This document shows, piece by piece, positions 6,094-12,786 of a stretch of DNA of 12,832 nt (the first letter of the stretch is position 1; each line of letters opens with the position of its first letter). The notes beneath the pieces are model-generated. The model was given only the letters and a program-made list of their open reading frames with translations, did not search any database and had not been told where the DNA came from. The stretch comes from an uncultured Collinsella sp. (GTDB taxonomy: Bacteria > Actinomycetota > Coriobacteriia > Coriobacteriales > Coriobacteriaceae), in contig CAADVE010000104.1 of NCBI GenBank assembly GCA_900752425.1, forward strand, positions 1 to 12,832. Reading direction: 5' to 3'. Position numbers and translations under genes: made by a program.

Positions 6094-7851
6094 ATGTTCG
6101 CCTCATTCCAAAAGAAGTATTTCCTATCCGATAAAGGCGTCGCCGGCGTAAAACGCGGCATTTTCTGGACCACGCTCACCAATCTCATTACCATGGCCGG
6201 CATGGGCTTTCTATTCCTGGTTATGGCCAGCTTTGTCGAGCATCTCGCCAGCGGGGCTGACCTGCCGGATGCCCTGCCGATCGTGGGCGGCCTCCTGGTC
6301 TTTTTCGTGATGCTCTTTGCCTCTAACTGGCAGCAGTATTACTACACCTACTGCATCTTTTACGAGGAGTGCGGCAAGCAGCGTATGGAGATCGCCGAGC
6401 GCTTGCGCAAACTGCCGCTGTCGTTTTTTGGTCGTCGTGATCTGGCCGATTTAACCGAGACCATCATGGGCGACGTCCAGGCTATGGAGCACGCCTACAG
6501 CCACGTGCTGGGAGAGCTTTGGGGTGCCATCATCGCAAGCGCCATTGTGTTCGTGGCGTCGCTGTTCTTTTGCTGGCAGCTGGCGATTGCGGCGTTTTGG
6601 AGCGTTCCCGTGGCCTTTGCCGTGCTGTATCTAACACGCGGCCCCATGACTCCGGTGTTCGATCGCGTGCGTGCCGAGAAGGTCAAGGTTACCGAGGCAA
6701 TTCAAGAGACGCTCGACTGCGTTCGCGAGATCCGCGCCACCAACCAGGAGGCCCATTATCTTGAGGGGCTCAACGCCGTGATCGATGCCGAGGAGCGCGA
6801 GACCACCAAGGGCGAGCTCGCTAACGGGCTTTTGGTCAACTCCGCCTTTGCCATCCTGCGTCTGGGCATTGCCACCACGCTGGTCACGGGTGCCGCGATG
6901 GTCGCCTCCGGGCAGGTCGACTTTTTGGTGATATTTGCCTTCCTGCTTATGGTGAGCCGTATCTATGCGCCCTTTGACCAGGCGTTAATGTTAATGTCCG
7001 AGCTGTTTGTCGCCGAGTCGTCTGCCAAGCGCATGCGTTCCATCATGGAAGAGCCTGTGGCGCGGGGCAGCGAGAAATTTGAGCCCGTGGGCCACGATGT
7101 GGTGTTCGATCACGTGGCATTTGGCTATGGTGCGGGCGAGGACGGACGCGCCGGCGATAAAGTTCTTACCGATGTGAGCTTTACCGCCAAGGAAGGCGAG
7201 GTCACGGCGCTGGTCGGTCCTTCGGGTTCCGGTAAGTCTACGGTGAGCCGCCTGGCCGCACGCTTTTGGGATGCCACTGCGGGCAAGGTTACCGTGGGCG
7301 GTGTGGATGTTGCGAGCGTCGATCCCGAGGTGCTCCTGCGCGATTACGCCATTGTGTTCCAAGACGTGCTGCTCTTTGATGACACGGTGATGGGAAACAT
7401 CCGCCTCGGTCGTCGTGATGCCACCGACGAGGAAGTGCTTGCGGCCGCGCGTGCCGCCAACTGCGACGAGTTCGTGAACCGCATGCCGCAGGGCTATGAC
7501 ACTATGATCGGAGAGAACGGATCCAAACTCTCCGGTGGCGAGCGCCAGCGCATCTCTATCGCCCGCGCGCTGCTCAAAGACGCGCCCATCGTGCTGTTGG
7601 ACGAGGCGACGGCAAGCTTGGATGTGGAGAATGAGACCGTGGTACAGCAGGCACTCTCCCGTCTGCTTGCAGGCAAGACGGTTATCGTTATTGCCCACCG
7701 TATGCGTACGGTGGAAAATGCCGACAAAATCGTTGTGCTCAAGAATGGAGTGGTTGCCGAACAGGGCACCCCGGCGCAGCTCAAGGCGGCAGGTGGAGAA
7801 TTCGCCCGCATGGTTGCGCTGCAAAAGGAGGCGGCGGACTGGCAGCTGTAG
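6094..7851 (+). CDS. ABC transporter, fused permease/ATPase half-transporter (YbtQ/IrtA-like), subunit 2
   Basis: A 585-residue partner of the preceding subunit. Its ATG follows the upstream TAA with no gap, and the ribosome site GGGAGG lies inside the end of that gene, so the two are translationally coupled and probably form a heterodimer. The N-terminal half is a six-helix membrane domain (for example FLFLVMASF, GGLLVFFVMLFA, IIASAIVFVASLFF and LVIFAFLLMV). The nucleotide-binding domain has Walker A GPSGSGKST (375-383), Q-loop Q423, signature LSGGERQ (479-485), Walker B D503 with E504, and H-loop H535, so this ATP site looks fully competent. It differs from subunit 1 in the D-loop context (DEATASLDVENE against DEATAFADPENE). 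A REP-like hairpin begins one base after the stop codon and may mark the transcript end. Function is inferred as metallophore or small-molecule transport. Confidence 0.88.
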   Translation: MFASFQKKYFLSDKGVAGVKRGIFWTTLTNLITMAGMGFLFLVMASFVEHLASGADLPDALPIVGGLLVFFVMLFASNWQQYYYTYCIFYEECGKQRMEIAERLRKLPLSFFGRRDLADLTETIMGDVQAMEHAYSHVLGELWGAIIASAIVFVASLFFCWQLAIAAFWSVPVAFAVLYLTRGPMTPVFDRVRAEKVKVTEAIQETLDCVREIRATNQEAHYLEGLNAVIDAEERETTKGELANGLLVNSAFAILRLGIATTLVTGAAMVASGQVDFLVIFAFLLMVSRIYAPFDQALMLMSELFVAESSAKRMRSIMEEPVARGSEKFEPVGHDVVFDHVAFGYGAGEDGRAGDKVLTDVSFTAKEGEVTALVGPSGSGKSTVSRLAARFWDATAGKVTVGGVDVASVDPEVLLRDYAIVFQDVLLFDDTVMGNIRLGRRDATDEEVLAAARAANCDEFVNRMPQGYDTMIGENGSKLSGGERQRISIARALLKDAPIVLLDEATASLDVENETVVQQALSRLLAGKTVIVIAHRMRTVENADKIVVLKNGVVAEQGTPAQLKAAGGEFARMVALQKEAADWQL

Positions 7852-7852
7852 G

Positions 7853-7885
7853 AATATGACAAAGGGGCAGTCCCTTTGTCATATT
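7853..7885. repeat. REP-like palindrome, copy 2
   Basis: A perfect 14-base stem (7853-7866 with 7872-7885) has a GCAGT loop. The core TGACAAAGGG / CCCTTTGTCA equals copy 1 at 1558-1584. The outer bases differ between copies (AATA..TATT here, G..C there) yet stay paired, which suggests that the folded shape is what is kept. It starts one base after the ABC subunit 2 stop codon. Confidence 0.8.
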
Positions 7886-7922
7886 GAGTTCACCCCCATA
7901 GTTTCCAAAAAGTTAACCATTG

Positions 7923-7954
7923 TTGAACTTAATAGTTAGATAAACTAAACTATT
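7923..7954 (+). promoter_or_regulatory. Candidate promoter with DtxR/MntR-like operator for the metal ATPase unit
   Basis: TTGAAC (7923-7928) and TAAACT (7946-7951) are separated by 17 bases. Between and over them lies an inverted repeat, AATAGTT (7931-7937) and AACTATT (7948-7954). With one base slipped it also reads TAG-TTAG-ATAAA-CTAA-ACTA, which resembles metal-dependent DtxR-family boxes. A repressor here would block RNA polymerase. Box identity is by eye only. Confidence 0.45.
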
Positions 7955-7969
7955 TTCCAAAAGTGTGCT

Positions 7970-8003
7970 CGAGCAAACTTGTTTACTCGGGTGCTAAGGC
8001 ACC
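7970..8003 (+). promoter_or_regulatory. Structured leader upstream of the small membrane protein
   Basis: Two adjacent hairpins are seen in the untranslated leader: CGAG-C-AAAC / GTTT-A-CTCG (7970-7989) and GGTGC-TAAG-GCACC (7990-8003). Neither matches a metal riboswitch class that I can recognise. The gap 7852-8037 otherwise holds only the REP-like hairpin, the promoter and a GGGAG ribosome site. Confidence 0.3.
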
Positions 8004-8037
8004 GTGCCGCAGTTGTTGCGGAAAAGGGAGAGACATC

Positions 8038-8283
8038 ATGAAGAAGTCCACGTTTAACACCCTGCTTGTTGGTGGCGGTTTTCTGCTTGGTACGGCCGGC
8101 ATCAAGCTGCTTACCAGCGCTCCGGTAAAGAACGCCTGCGTGCAGGGCATCGCGTGCGGTATGCGCGTCAAGAACTGCTACCAGGACATGGTCGAGCAGG
8201 CCAAGGCTAATGTCGACGACATGGTTGCCGAGGCGGCCTACATCACCCAGAGCGAGGCCGCTGCTGACGAGGCAGCCGAGTAG
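8038..8283 (+). CDS. Small membrane-anchored protein, DUF6110-like, partner of the metal ATPase
   Basis: An 81-residue protein with ATG preceded by GGGAG at 8 bases. After a short MKKSTFN start it has one glycine-rich hydrophobic segment (about residues 9-26, LLVGGGFLLGTAGIKLLT), then a mainly helical, increasingly acidic cytoplasmic tail rich in Ala and Glu. Three cysteines sit at about residues 34, 40 and 47. From memory it fits DUF6110, small proteins found next to metal-transporting P-type ATPases. The arrangement recalls the mycobacterial PacL proteins that partner P-type ATPases such as CtpC, but the Asp/His-rich metal-binding tail of PacL is not visible here. It lies 18 bases before the ATPase and is surely cotranscribed. 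Role as a scaffold or metal chaperone is inference. Confidence 0.75.
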   Translation: MKKSTFNTLLVGGGFLLGTAGIKLLTSAPVKNACVQGIACGMRVKNCYQDMVEQAKANVDDMVAEAAYITQSEAAADEAAE

Positions 8284-8301
8284 CGCTCCCAGGCACAAAC
8301 T

Positions 8302-10377
8302 ATGAGATTCTCGATTATTAGCGAGATCCCCGGCAGGACCCGTCTTCAATTGGCGGGTCCTGTGCCAGAGAGCGATCTCGATGCACTTCTTAAGCTCAGC
8401 GGCGAAATCGATGGCGTGCGCAAGGTGCGCGTTTATGGCCGCATTGGCCAGATGGCGCTGGAGTACGACGAGCCGCGCCGCGTGAGCGTGCTCGACGCCT
8501 TGGGCGCACTCGATGCTCAAGCTATCGCCGATGCCAAGTCGGGCTACGTGATGCAGCTTGAGCCACGCAAGCACAAGCTCGTCATGGATCTTGCCACACT
8601 TATCGGTGCCCATTACGCACGTCGCTGGTTCTTGCCCACGCCTCTGCGTGCGGTGTTTGTCGTGGCCGGTTACATGGCATTTTTGCGCGCTGCCCTTCAT
8701 GAGCTGGCGCAGCCGCGCCTGACCGTTCCTGTGCTCGACGCTTCGGCCATCGGCATTTCGTTCGTCAAGCGTGATGTTGACACCGCGGGCCAGACGATGT
8801 TCCTACTCAACGTGGGCGAGTTACTCGAGGACTACACCCGCGCCATGAGCGAAAACGAGCTCATCAACTCGCTGCTCGACGTGCCCGACAAGGCACAAAA
8901 GGTCGTCGGCGACACCGAGGTAAGCGTTGCCGCCACCGAGCTTGAGCCCGGCGATTTGGTCGCCGTGCGCACTGGCATGTCCATTTGCATCGACGGTGTT
9001 GTCGAGCAGGGGAGCGCTATGGTCAACCAGGCGACCCTGACCGGCGAGCCGCTGGCCGTCGAGCGCAGCGTGGGCGACGATGTGTTTGCCGGTACCGTCG
9101 TGGAAGACGGCAGCATCTTGGTGCGCGTGCGCGCCAACACGGCGCAGACCAAGCTGCGCTCGATCGTCTCGCTCGTGCAGACGGCCGACTCGCTCAAGTC
9201 CGAGGGCCAGTCGCATATGGAGGACCTTGCCAACAAGATCGTCCCGTGGAACTTCCTGCTCGCGGGCTTGGTTGCACTCACCACGCGTAGCCTCATCAAG
9301 ACCTCGGCGGCGCTGATGGTCGACTACTCGTGCGCACTCAAGCTCACGGGTTCGGTCGCCGTCATGACCGCCATGAGCGATGCTGCCAAGATGGGCGTGA
9401 TGGTCAAGGGCGCCAAGTACTTTGAGTCGTTTGCCAAGGCCGATACCATTGTGTTTGATAAGACCGGCACGCTGACCGAGGCGCAACCGCGCCTGGCTTG
9501 CGTGCTCACGACCGATGGCTGGAGCGAGGACGAGGTCCTGCGCCTTTCCGCTTGCCTGGAGGAGCATTTTCCGCATCCGGTGGCGCGCGCCGTGGTCAAT
9601 GCGGCACGTGAGCGCGGGCTCGAGCATCGCGAGCGCCACGCCGCCGTCGAGTACATCGTGGCGCACGGCATTGCCTCGTCCATCGAAGGGCGCCGCGCCA
9701 TCATCGGTTCCGCGCACTTTGTGTTTGAGGATGAGGGCGCGCAGCTCGAGTCCGACATTAAGGAGCGCATTGAGTCCCAGATGCAGGGCCTGTCGCCGCT
9801 GTATCTGGCGGTCGACGGCACCGTTGTGGGCGTGCTCGGTATCGAGGACCCGCTTAAGCCCGGGGTCCGCGAGGCCATCGCCGACTTGCACGCGTTGGGC
9901 GTTAAGCATGTCGTTATGCTCACGGGCGACTCGGAGCGCACGGCCGAGCGCATTGCTCGCGAGGCAGGTGTCGACGAGTTTAAGGCCGAGCTGCTGCCCG
10001 AGGACAAGTACGCCTATGTGGAGCGCATTAAGGGCGAGGGGCGCCACGTTGCCATGGTGGGCGACGGCGTTAACGATTCGCCGGCGCTCGGTTTGGCCGA
10101 CGTGGGGCTGGCAATGGGCGGTGGAAGCGACATCGCCAAGGAGGTCGCCGATATCATCCTGACCGATACGGATCTCGCCGCGATCGTGCGTCTGCGCCGC
10201 ATGAGTCAGGGGCTTATCGACCGTCTGACGAGTTCGTATTCCAAGGTGATGCTCACCAACTCGGCGCTGTTGGCATTGGGTATTACCGGCATGATTACTC
10301 CGCAGGCGTCGTCGCTGCTGCACAACGGATCAACGATCGCCTACAGCCTGAGCAACGCGAAGGCGTACCTGCATTAG
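8302..10377 (+). CDS. P1B-type heavy-metal translocating ATPase
   Basis: A 691-residue inner-membrane pump. The first 75 residues resemble a ferredoxin-fold HMA-like domain (GRTRLQL..., GVRKVRVYGRIGQMALEY) but lack the CxxC metal site. The core is intact: actuator loop TGEP (247-250), phosphorylation motif DKTGTLT (D386), the P1B-specific HP pair (H425-P426), MLTGDSE, and hinge GDGVND (587-592). The transmembrane metal motif is unusual: where CPC or SPC is typical, this protein reads DYSCALKL (C344), so the usual proline is replaced by serine. I believe some actinobacterial and clostridial P1B pumps share this, with Mn, Zn or Fe proposed, so the metal cannot be named. The ribosome site is weak (AGG, 8 bases upstream). 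It follows the small membrane protein and ends before a strong terminator. Confidence 0.92.
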   Translation: MRFSIISEIPGRTRLQLAGPVPESDLDALLKLSGEIDGVRKVRVYGRIGQMALEYDEPRRVSVLDALGALDAQAIADAKSGYVMQLEPRKHKLVMDLATLIGAHYARRWFLPTPLRAVFVVAGYMAFLRAALHELAQPRLTVPVLDASAIGISFVKRDVDTAGQTMFLLNVGELLEDYTRAMSENELINSLLDVPDKAQKVVGDTEVSVAATELEPGDLVAVRTGMSICIDGVVEQGSAMVNQATLTGEPLAVERSVGDDVFAGTVVEDGSILVRVRANTAQTKLRSIVSLVQTADSLKSEGQSHMEDLANKIVPWNFLLAGLVALTTRSLIKTSAALMVDYSCALKLTGSVAVMTAMSDAAKMGVMVKGAKYFESFAKADTIVFDKTGTLTEAQPRLACVLTTDGWSEDEVLRLSACLEEHFPHPVARAVVNAARERGLEHRERHAAVEYIVAHGIASSIEGRRAIIGSAHFVFEDEGAQLESDIKERIESQMQGLSPLYLAVDGTVVGVLGIEDPLKPGVREAIADLHALGVKHVVMLTGDSERTAERIAREAGVDEFKAELLPEDKYAYVERIKGEGRHVAMVGDGVNDSPALGLADVGLAMGGGSDIAKEVADIILTDTDLAAIVRLRRMSQGLIDRLTSSYSKVMLTNSALLALGITGMITPQASSLLHNGSTIAYSLSNAKAYLH

Positions 10378-10396
10378 CGTTTTTGATTGAGTATAT

Positions 10397-10442
10397 GGCC
10401 TGCATTCGGGCGGCACCGCAGCCGCCAGGGTGCAGGCCTTTT
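10397..10442 (+). terminator. rho-independent terminator of the metal ATPase unit
   Basis: GGCCTGCA (10397-10404) pairs with TGCAGGCC (10431-10438), and an inner stem GGCGGC / GCCGCC (10409-10414/10421-10426) extends it. TTTT follows. It lies 19 bases after the ATPase stop codon. Confidence 0.8.
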
Positions 10443-10446
10443 GCGT

Positions 10447-10496
10447 TTGAACATTTGCTAACTTCTCTATATAGTGTTGCTAGCAAGGCTAGCAAC
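10447..10496 (+). promoter_or_regulatory. Toxin-antitoxin promoter with overlapping operator palindrome
   Basis: TTGAAC (10447-10452) and TATAGT (10470-10475) are spaced by 17 bases, a good sigma-70-type promoter. Directly after the -10 is a perfect palindrome with 9-base arms, GTTGCTAGC (10476-10484) and GCTAGCAAC (10488-10496), around AAG. It would cover the transcription start, as expected for autorepression by the antitoxin or the complex. Confidence 0.7.
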
Positions 10497-10515
10497 TGAA
10501 GGGAGCGAGATCGAC

Positions 10516-10869
10516 GTGGGTGCTGTTAGCGGCATGGCGCAGGTGAACGTTCGCGTGGATCGCCAGGTCAAGGATCATGCGGAGGAAGTGTTGCGGCTTT
10601 CGGGCAGATCACTGCCCGAGCTTATCAAAAAGGTGGTGGCCAAGGTCGCGCAGGGTGGCGGGCAGTGCGAGGAAGTGCTTGCGGCCGTCGATGACCGGCA
10701 GCAGACCATCGCGCCCGATACGCCGTTCGCCGCATCATGGGCGGCGGCGGATCAGCTTTACGCGGACATGGGCATCGCTACGTCGCCTGTGTCCGACGAT
10801 CGCGATTGGGACGCAATCTATTCCGAAGCCATGGACGAGCGCTATCGCCAAAAGGGGATGATCCTGTGA
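10516..10869 (+). CDS. RelB/DinJ-like antitoxin
   Basis: The 117-residue first gene of a toxin-antitoxin operon. Near the N-terminus, QVNVRVDRQVKDHAEEVL then LPELIKKVVAKVA has the strand-helix-helix pattern of a ribbon-helix-helix DNA-binding domain of the RelB/DinJ type. The following 70 residues, ending DDRDWDAIYSEAMDERYRQKG, would be the toxin-binding tail. I chose the GTG at 10516, preceded by AAGGGAG at a 10-base spacing; the ATG at 10534 gives a more typical MAQVNVRVD start (111 residues) but lacks a ribosome site. Earlier in-frame starts fall within the -10 box. Its TGA overlaps the toxin start (GTGA). It likely neutralises the PIN toxin and represses its own promoter. Confidence 0.78.
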   Translation: MGAVSGMAQVNVRVDRQVKDHAEEVLRLSGRSLPELIKKVVAKVAQGGGQCEEVLAAVDDRQQTIAPDTPFAASWAAADQLYADMGIATSPVSDDRDWDAIYSEAMDERYRQKGMIL

Positions 10870-11381
10870 GCGGAGCCCCTCTTAAAATCATGGTGGATGC
10901 GAATGTGTGGGTTGATTCGTTTTGCGTTGACCATGCCGAGTCGCTTGCTGCGCGTGCGTTTATTGGGCAGGCGACGGAGACGGGGGCGTTGCTGTTCTTC
11001 CCGGTGCATATCGCTAAGGACGTACTGTACGTTGTCCAACACGAGCTAAAGCGTAGCGTTCTTGCCAGCGGGGGAGCGCTCGACGAGGCTTCTGCCCGCG
11101 CGATTGGCGATGCGGCGCTGGCGTTTGTTCGGAATATGACCGAAAACGCTATGGCCGTGGGCGCTGATGCATCCGATCTGTGGCTAGCCGACAAATATCT
11201 GTCGCTCCATCGCGATTACGAGGACAACTTGGTACTCGCCGCGTGCAAGCGCGCGCAGGTCGATTACTTGGTGACCAACGATCGCAAACTGCTCGAACAT
11301 GCCGATCTTGCAGCAAAGACACCTCGTCAAATGATGCCGATTCTTGCTTTGGCCGAACGCGGCGGCGCAGCTATCGGTTGA
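10866..11381 (+). CDS. PIN-domain toxin (predicted ribonuclease)
   Basis: A 171-residue PIN-domain protein starting at a GTG that overlaps the antitoxin stop by four bases, with AAGGGGA just upstream. The N-terminal strand IMVDANVWVD carries the first conserved aspartate (D11). Further acidic positions are D52 in the AKDVLYVV helix, D120 in DYEDNLVLAAC, and D139 in TNDRKLL, which together make the metal-binding active site of PIN ribonucleases. The DNLVLAAC...DYLVTNDRKLL block is close to the PIN_3 subgroup. VapC toxins of this fold cut tRNA or rRNA, but pairing with a RelB-like antitoxin is not classical VapBC. All visible catalytic residues are intact, so it is probably active. The target is unknown. 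Confidence 0.82.
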   Translation: MSGAPLKIMVDANVWVDSFCVDHAESLAARAFIGQATETGALLFFPVHIAKDVLYVVQHELKRSVLASGGALDEASARAIGDAALAFVRNMTENAMAVGADASDLWLADKYLSLHRDYEDNLVLAACKRAQVDYLVTNDRKLLEHADLAAKTPRQMMPILALAERGGAAIG

Positions 11382-11393
11382 CGCGAACTGTTT

Positions 11394-11440
11394 GCGGGCC
11401 TCATGGACGACGATGCGCCAAGGGGCCCGCGTCTTCTATT
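11394..11440 (+). terminator. weak hairpin terminator after the toxin
   Basis: GCGGGCC (11394-11400) pairs with GGCCCGC (11424-11430) across a 23-base loop, followed by the T-rich GTCTTCTATT. It lies between convergent genes. The large loop and interrupted T-tract make it weak. Confidence 0.4.
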
Positions 11441-11874
11441 TACAAAAGCTCGGCCTTAATGGCGGGACTTTCTGCGAGCTGCTCGGCTGCCTTTTCGTCG
11501 GAGCTGTCGAGTGCTGCCAGGCTGCGGTAGACCCACTCGTTGACCTGGGTGTTCTTGACGCCTGCGGTCTGCATAAGGGCGCCTACCTCGCGGATTGCTG
11601 CGAACAGATCGGCTTTGGGACCCGCGAGCTCGACCTCGATGCCGTGGTAGGCGGCCACGCCGCGGTTCTCACTCACGTGGTCGATAAAGCCCTCGACGGT
11701 CTCAAGCTGCTGGGCGAGAGCCGCATCATCGTCAGCGTCCAGCGCGACGAGTGCGTTCGATACCGTGAGGGCGGGATGTCCGCAGGGAACAAAGCCCTCG
11801 ATCACATCCATAGCTTCGGTAATGGTTGAGCCCAGGCCTGCGAGTGCATTGACGAGTTGCTGCTTGGTATCCAT
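11440..11874 (-). CDS. Hypothetical protein, 144 residues
   Basis: Not recognised. The predicted protein is soluble, acidic (many Asp and Glu) and alanine-rich, probably all-helical, with no signal peptide, membrane segment or clear catalytic motif. A single cysteine and histidine lie close together in the segment FVPCGHPAL (about residues 28-36). The N-terminal stretch TKQQLVNALAGLGSTITEAMDVIEG and the C-terminal stretch YRSLAALDSSDEKAAEQL look like amphipathic helices. The start is an ATG at 11872-11874 with only a weak ribosome site (GAAAG). Clean codon use and a full-length frame with no competing frame support a real gene. It converges with the toxin gene and is divergent from ssrA. Confidence 0.7.
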   Translation of the reverse strand: MDTKQQLVNALAGLGSTITEAMDVIEGFVPCGHPALTVSNALVALDADDDAALAQQLETVEGFIDHVSENRGVAAYHGIEVELAGPKADLFAAIREVGALMQTAGVKNTQVNEWVYRSLAALDSSDEKAAEQLAESPAIKAELL

Positions 11875-12111
11875 AACGATGCTTTCGATGGGTCAATTTT
11901 GCTTGGCGAAAATATACGTGACGCGATCGGTAGCAAAAGTGCGAAGTGCGGCGCACATTGGGGTCTTCACAGCTCGTGCATAGAACAGCTGTCCGCTTTC
12001 AGAACGTGGTAAGATAACACTCCACAAGCGGGGCTCGCTCCGTATGTTCCTTGAAAAGTCGACGGGTGTTGGGTGCTCGTGCCCAATACCATCCAGACTT
12101 TCCCGACATTC
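11875..12111. promoter_or_regulatory. Gap between the hypothetical gene and ssrA
   Basis: I see no gene in these 237 bases. TAAGAT (12010-12015) is a possible ssrA -10 box, with only a poor -35 upstream. A TTGGG/CCCAA hairpin (12069-12073/12082-12086) lies in the likely tmRNA precursor leader. On the minus strand the start of the hypothetical gene must also have a promoter here, possibly using TATATT, but spacing is not convincing. Confidence 0.3.
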
Positions 12112-12475
12112 GGGGGCGACTGGTTTCGACACGATAGCTCTGAGAGAGGAAGCAAGCCGAGGTCTCCTCGCCTCGTTAAACAGGGGTACCGTCAAATTGA
12201 ATTGACAACAACTCTTCTTTTGAGCCTATGGCTCTCGCTGCTTAGTTTATAGCGGCGCGTCAACCCGGTGATTTCCCCGACACCGGTGCGACGTCATTTT
12301 AGGGGAATGCTCCTGCGCACGTAATCGGTATGGCGCAGGCTAAGACCGAACCGGTTAGGACGCCGCGAGCGTGTCGCTGCGCGCAAAGCGTCCGAGACAA
12401 AACCAGCGACTGAGCTTGGAGATGCCAATCAGGGGGCTTTCGTGGACCGGAGTTCGATTCTCCGCGCCTCCACCA
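12112..12475 (+). ncRNA. ssrA: Transfer-messenger RNA (tmRNA)
   Basis: A 364-base tmRNA that rescues stalled ribosomes and tags the nascent protein for proteolysis. The 5' end GGGGGCG followed by GACTGGTTTCGAC pairs with the 3' acceptor strand CGCCTCC (12465-12471), then A and an encoded CCA (12473-12475). The T-arm GGAGTTCGATTCTCC is present. The tag frame runs from about 12204 to the TAG at 12243-12245 and encodes DNNSSFEPMALAA, with the usual ALAA degradation signal. The resume codon is probably GAC, because an in-frame TGA lies two codons upstream. The middle holds pseudoknot-like pairing such as CACCGGTG. It is a single-piece form with its own terminator just downstream. Confidence 0.95.
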
Positions 12476-12483
12476 TAAGTAAC

Positions 12484-12519
12484 AGGCAGGTAGATACTCA
12501 TATCTACCTGCCTTTTTAT
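12484..12519 (+). terminator. rho-independent terminator of ssrA
   Basis: A perfect 13-base stem (12484-12496 with 12501-12513) has a CTCA loop and a TTTTT tract, 8 bases after the tmRNA CCA end. Confidence 0.9.
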
Positions 12520-12532
12520 TTATTGTCCGTAC

Positions 12533-12666
12533 CGCGGAGAATCGAACTCTATGCAGGGCGCGGGCGTAAAGAAAACGCGTAAGCGTTTTTAGCCCGCGGG
12601 CGAGGACGCCGACAGGCGGCCGAAGCCGGTGCGGATTTGCGAAGCAAATACGCGGATTCTCCGCGC
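12533..12666. repeat. Partial ssrA 3'-end copies flanking a hairpin-rich module
   Basis: Bases 12533-12549 are an exact 17-base reverse-complement copy of the ssrA T-arm region 12450-12466. Bases 12655-12666 (GATTCTCCGCGC) are an exact 12-base direct copy of 12456-12467. Between them are strong hairpins: CGCGGGC...GCCCGCG enclosing AAAACGC / GCGTTTT at about 12559-12599, and ATTTGC-GAA-GCAAAT at about 12634-12649. This resembles debris of an integration site at ssrA, or a palindromic element that captured the T-arm. No protein is encoded here. The apparent minus-strand frame containing RRGESNSGPR is the familiar antisense artefact of a tRNA-like 3' end. Confidence 0.7.
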
Positions 12667-12721
12667 AATGCCCCAGCCCAGAACAGATGCGATGTTTATC
12701 GAAGGCTCTGTTAGACCAGGA

Positions 12722-12750
12722 TTGACATACATGTGTCCTCACGGTGCCAT
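12722..12750 (+). promoter_or_regulatory. Candidate promoter of the last, truncated gene
   Basis: A consensus TTGACA (12722-12727) is followed after 17 bases by TGCCAT, a poor -10; CATATC sits at a 20-base spacing. The only support is the perfect -35 and its position upstream of the ATG at 12787. Confidence 0.25.
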
Positions 12751-12786
12751 ATCGTTGACCCCATAGACCGCGATGATGGGGGCAGC

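Noticed and set aside
6991..7824. Minus-strand 277-residue open frame
   Set aside because: It is antisense to the nucleotide-binding domain of ABC subunit 2 and carries no recognisable motif.
7970..8003. Known metal riboswitch (for example yybP-ykoY or NiCo type)
   Set aside because: The two hairpins do not show the conserved loop sequences of those classes.
8821..10323. Minus-strand 500-residue open frame
   Set aside because: It is fully antisense to the P1B ATPase, whose motifs are unmistakable; the frame is open because of GC-rich third positions.
10474..10515. GTG at 10474 as the antitoxin start
   Set aside because: It lies within the -10 box and upstream of the operator palindrome, so it would not be in the transcript.
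12299..12742. Minus-strand 147-residue frame containing RRGESNSGPRKPP
   Set aside because: It is antisense to the tmRNA 3' end and its terminator; this peptide pattern is a recurrent artefact of tRNA-like ends.
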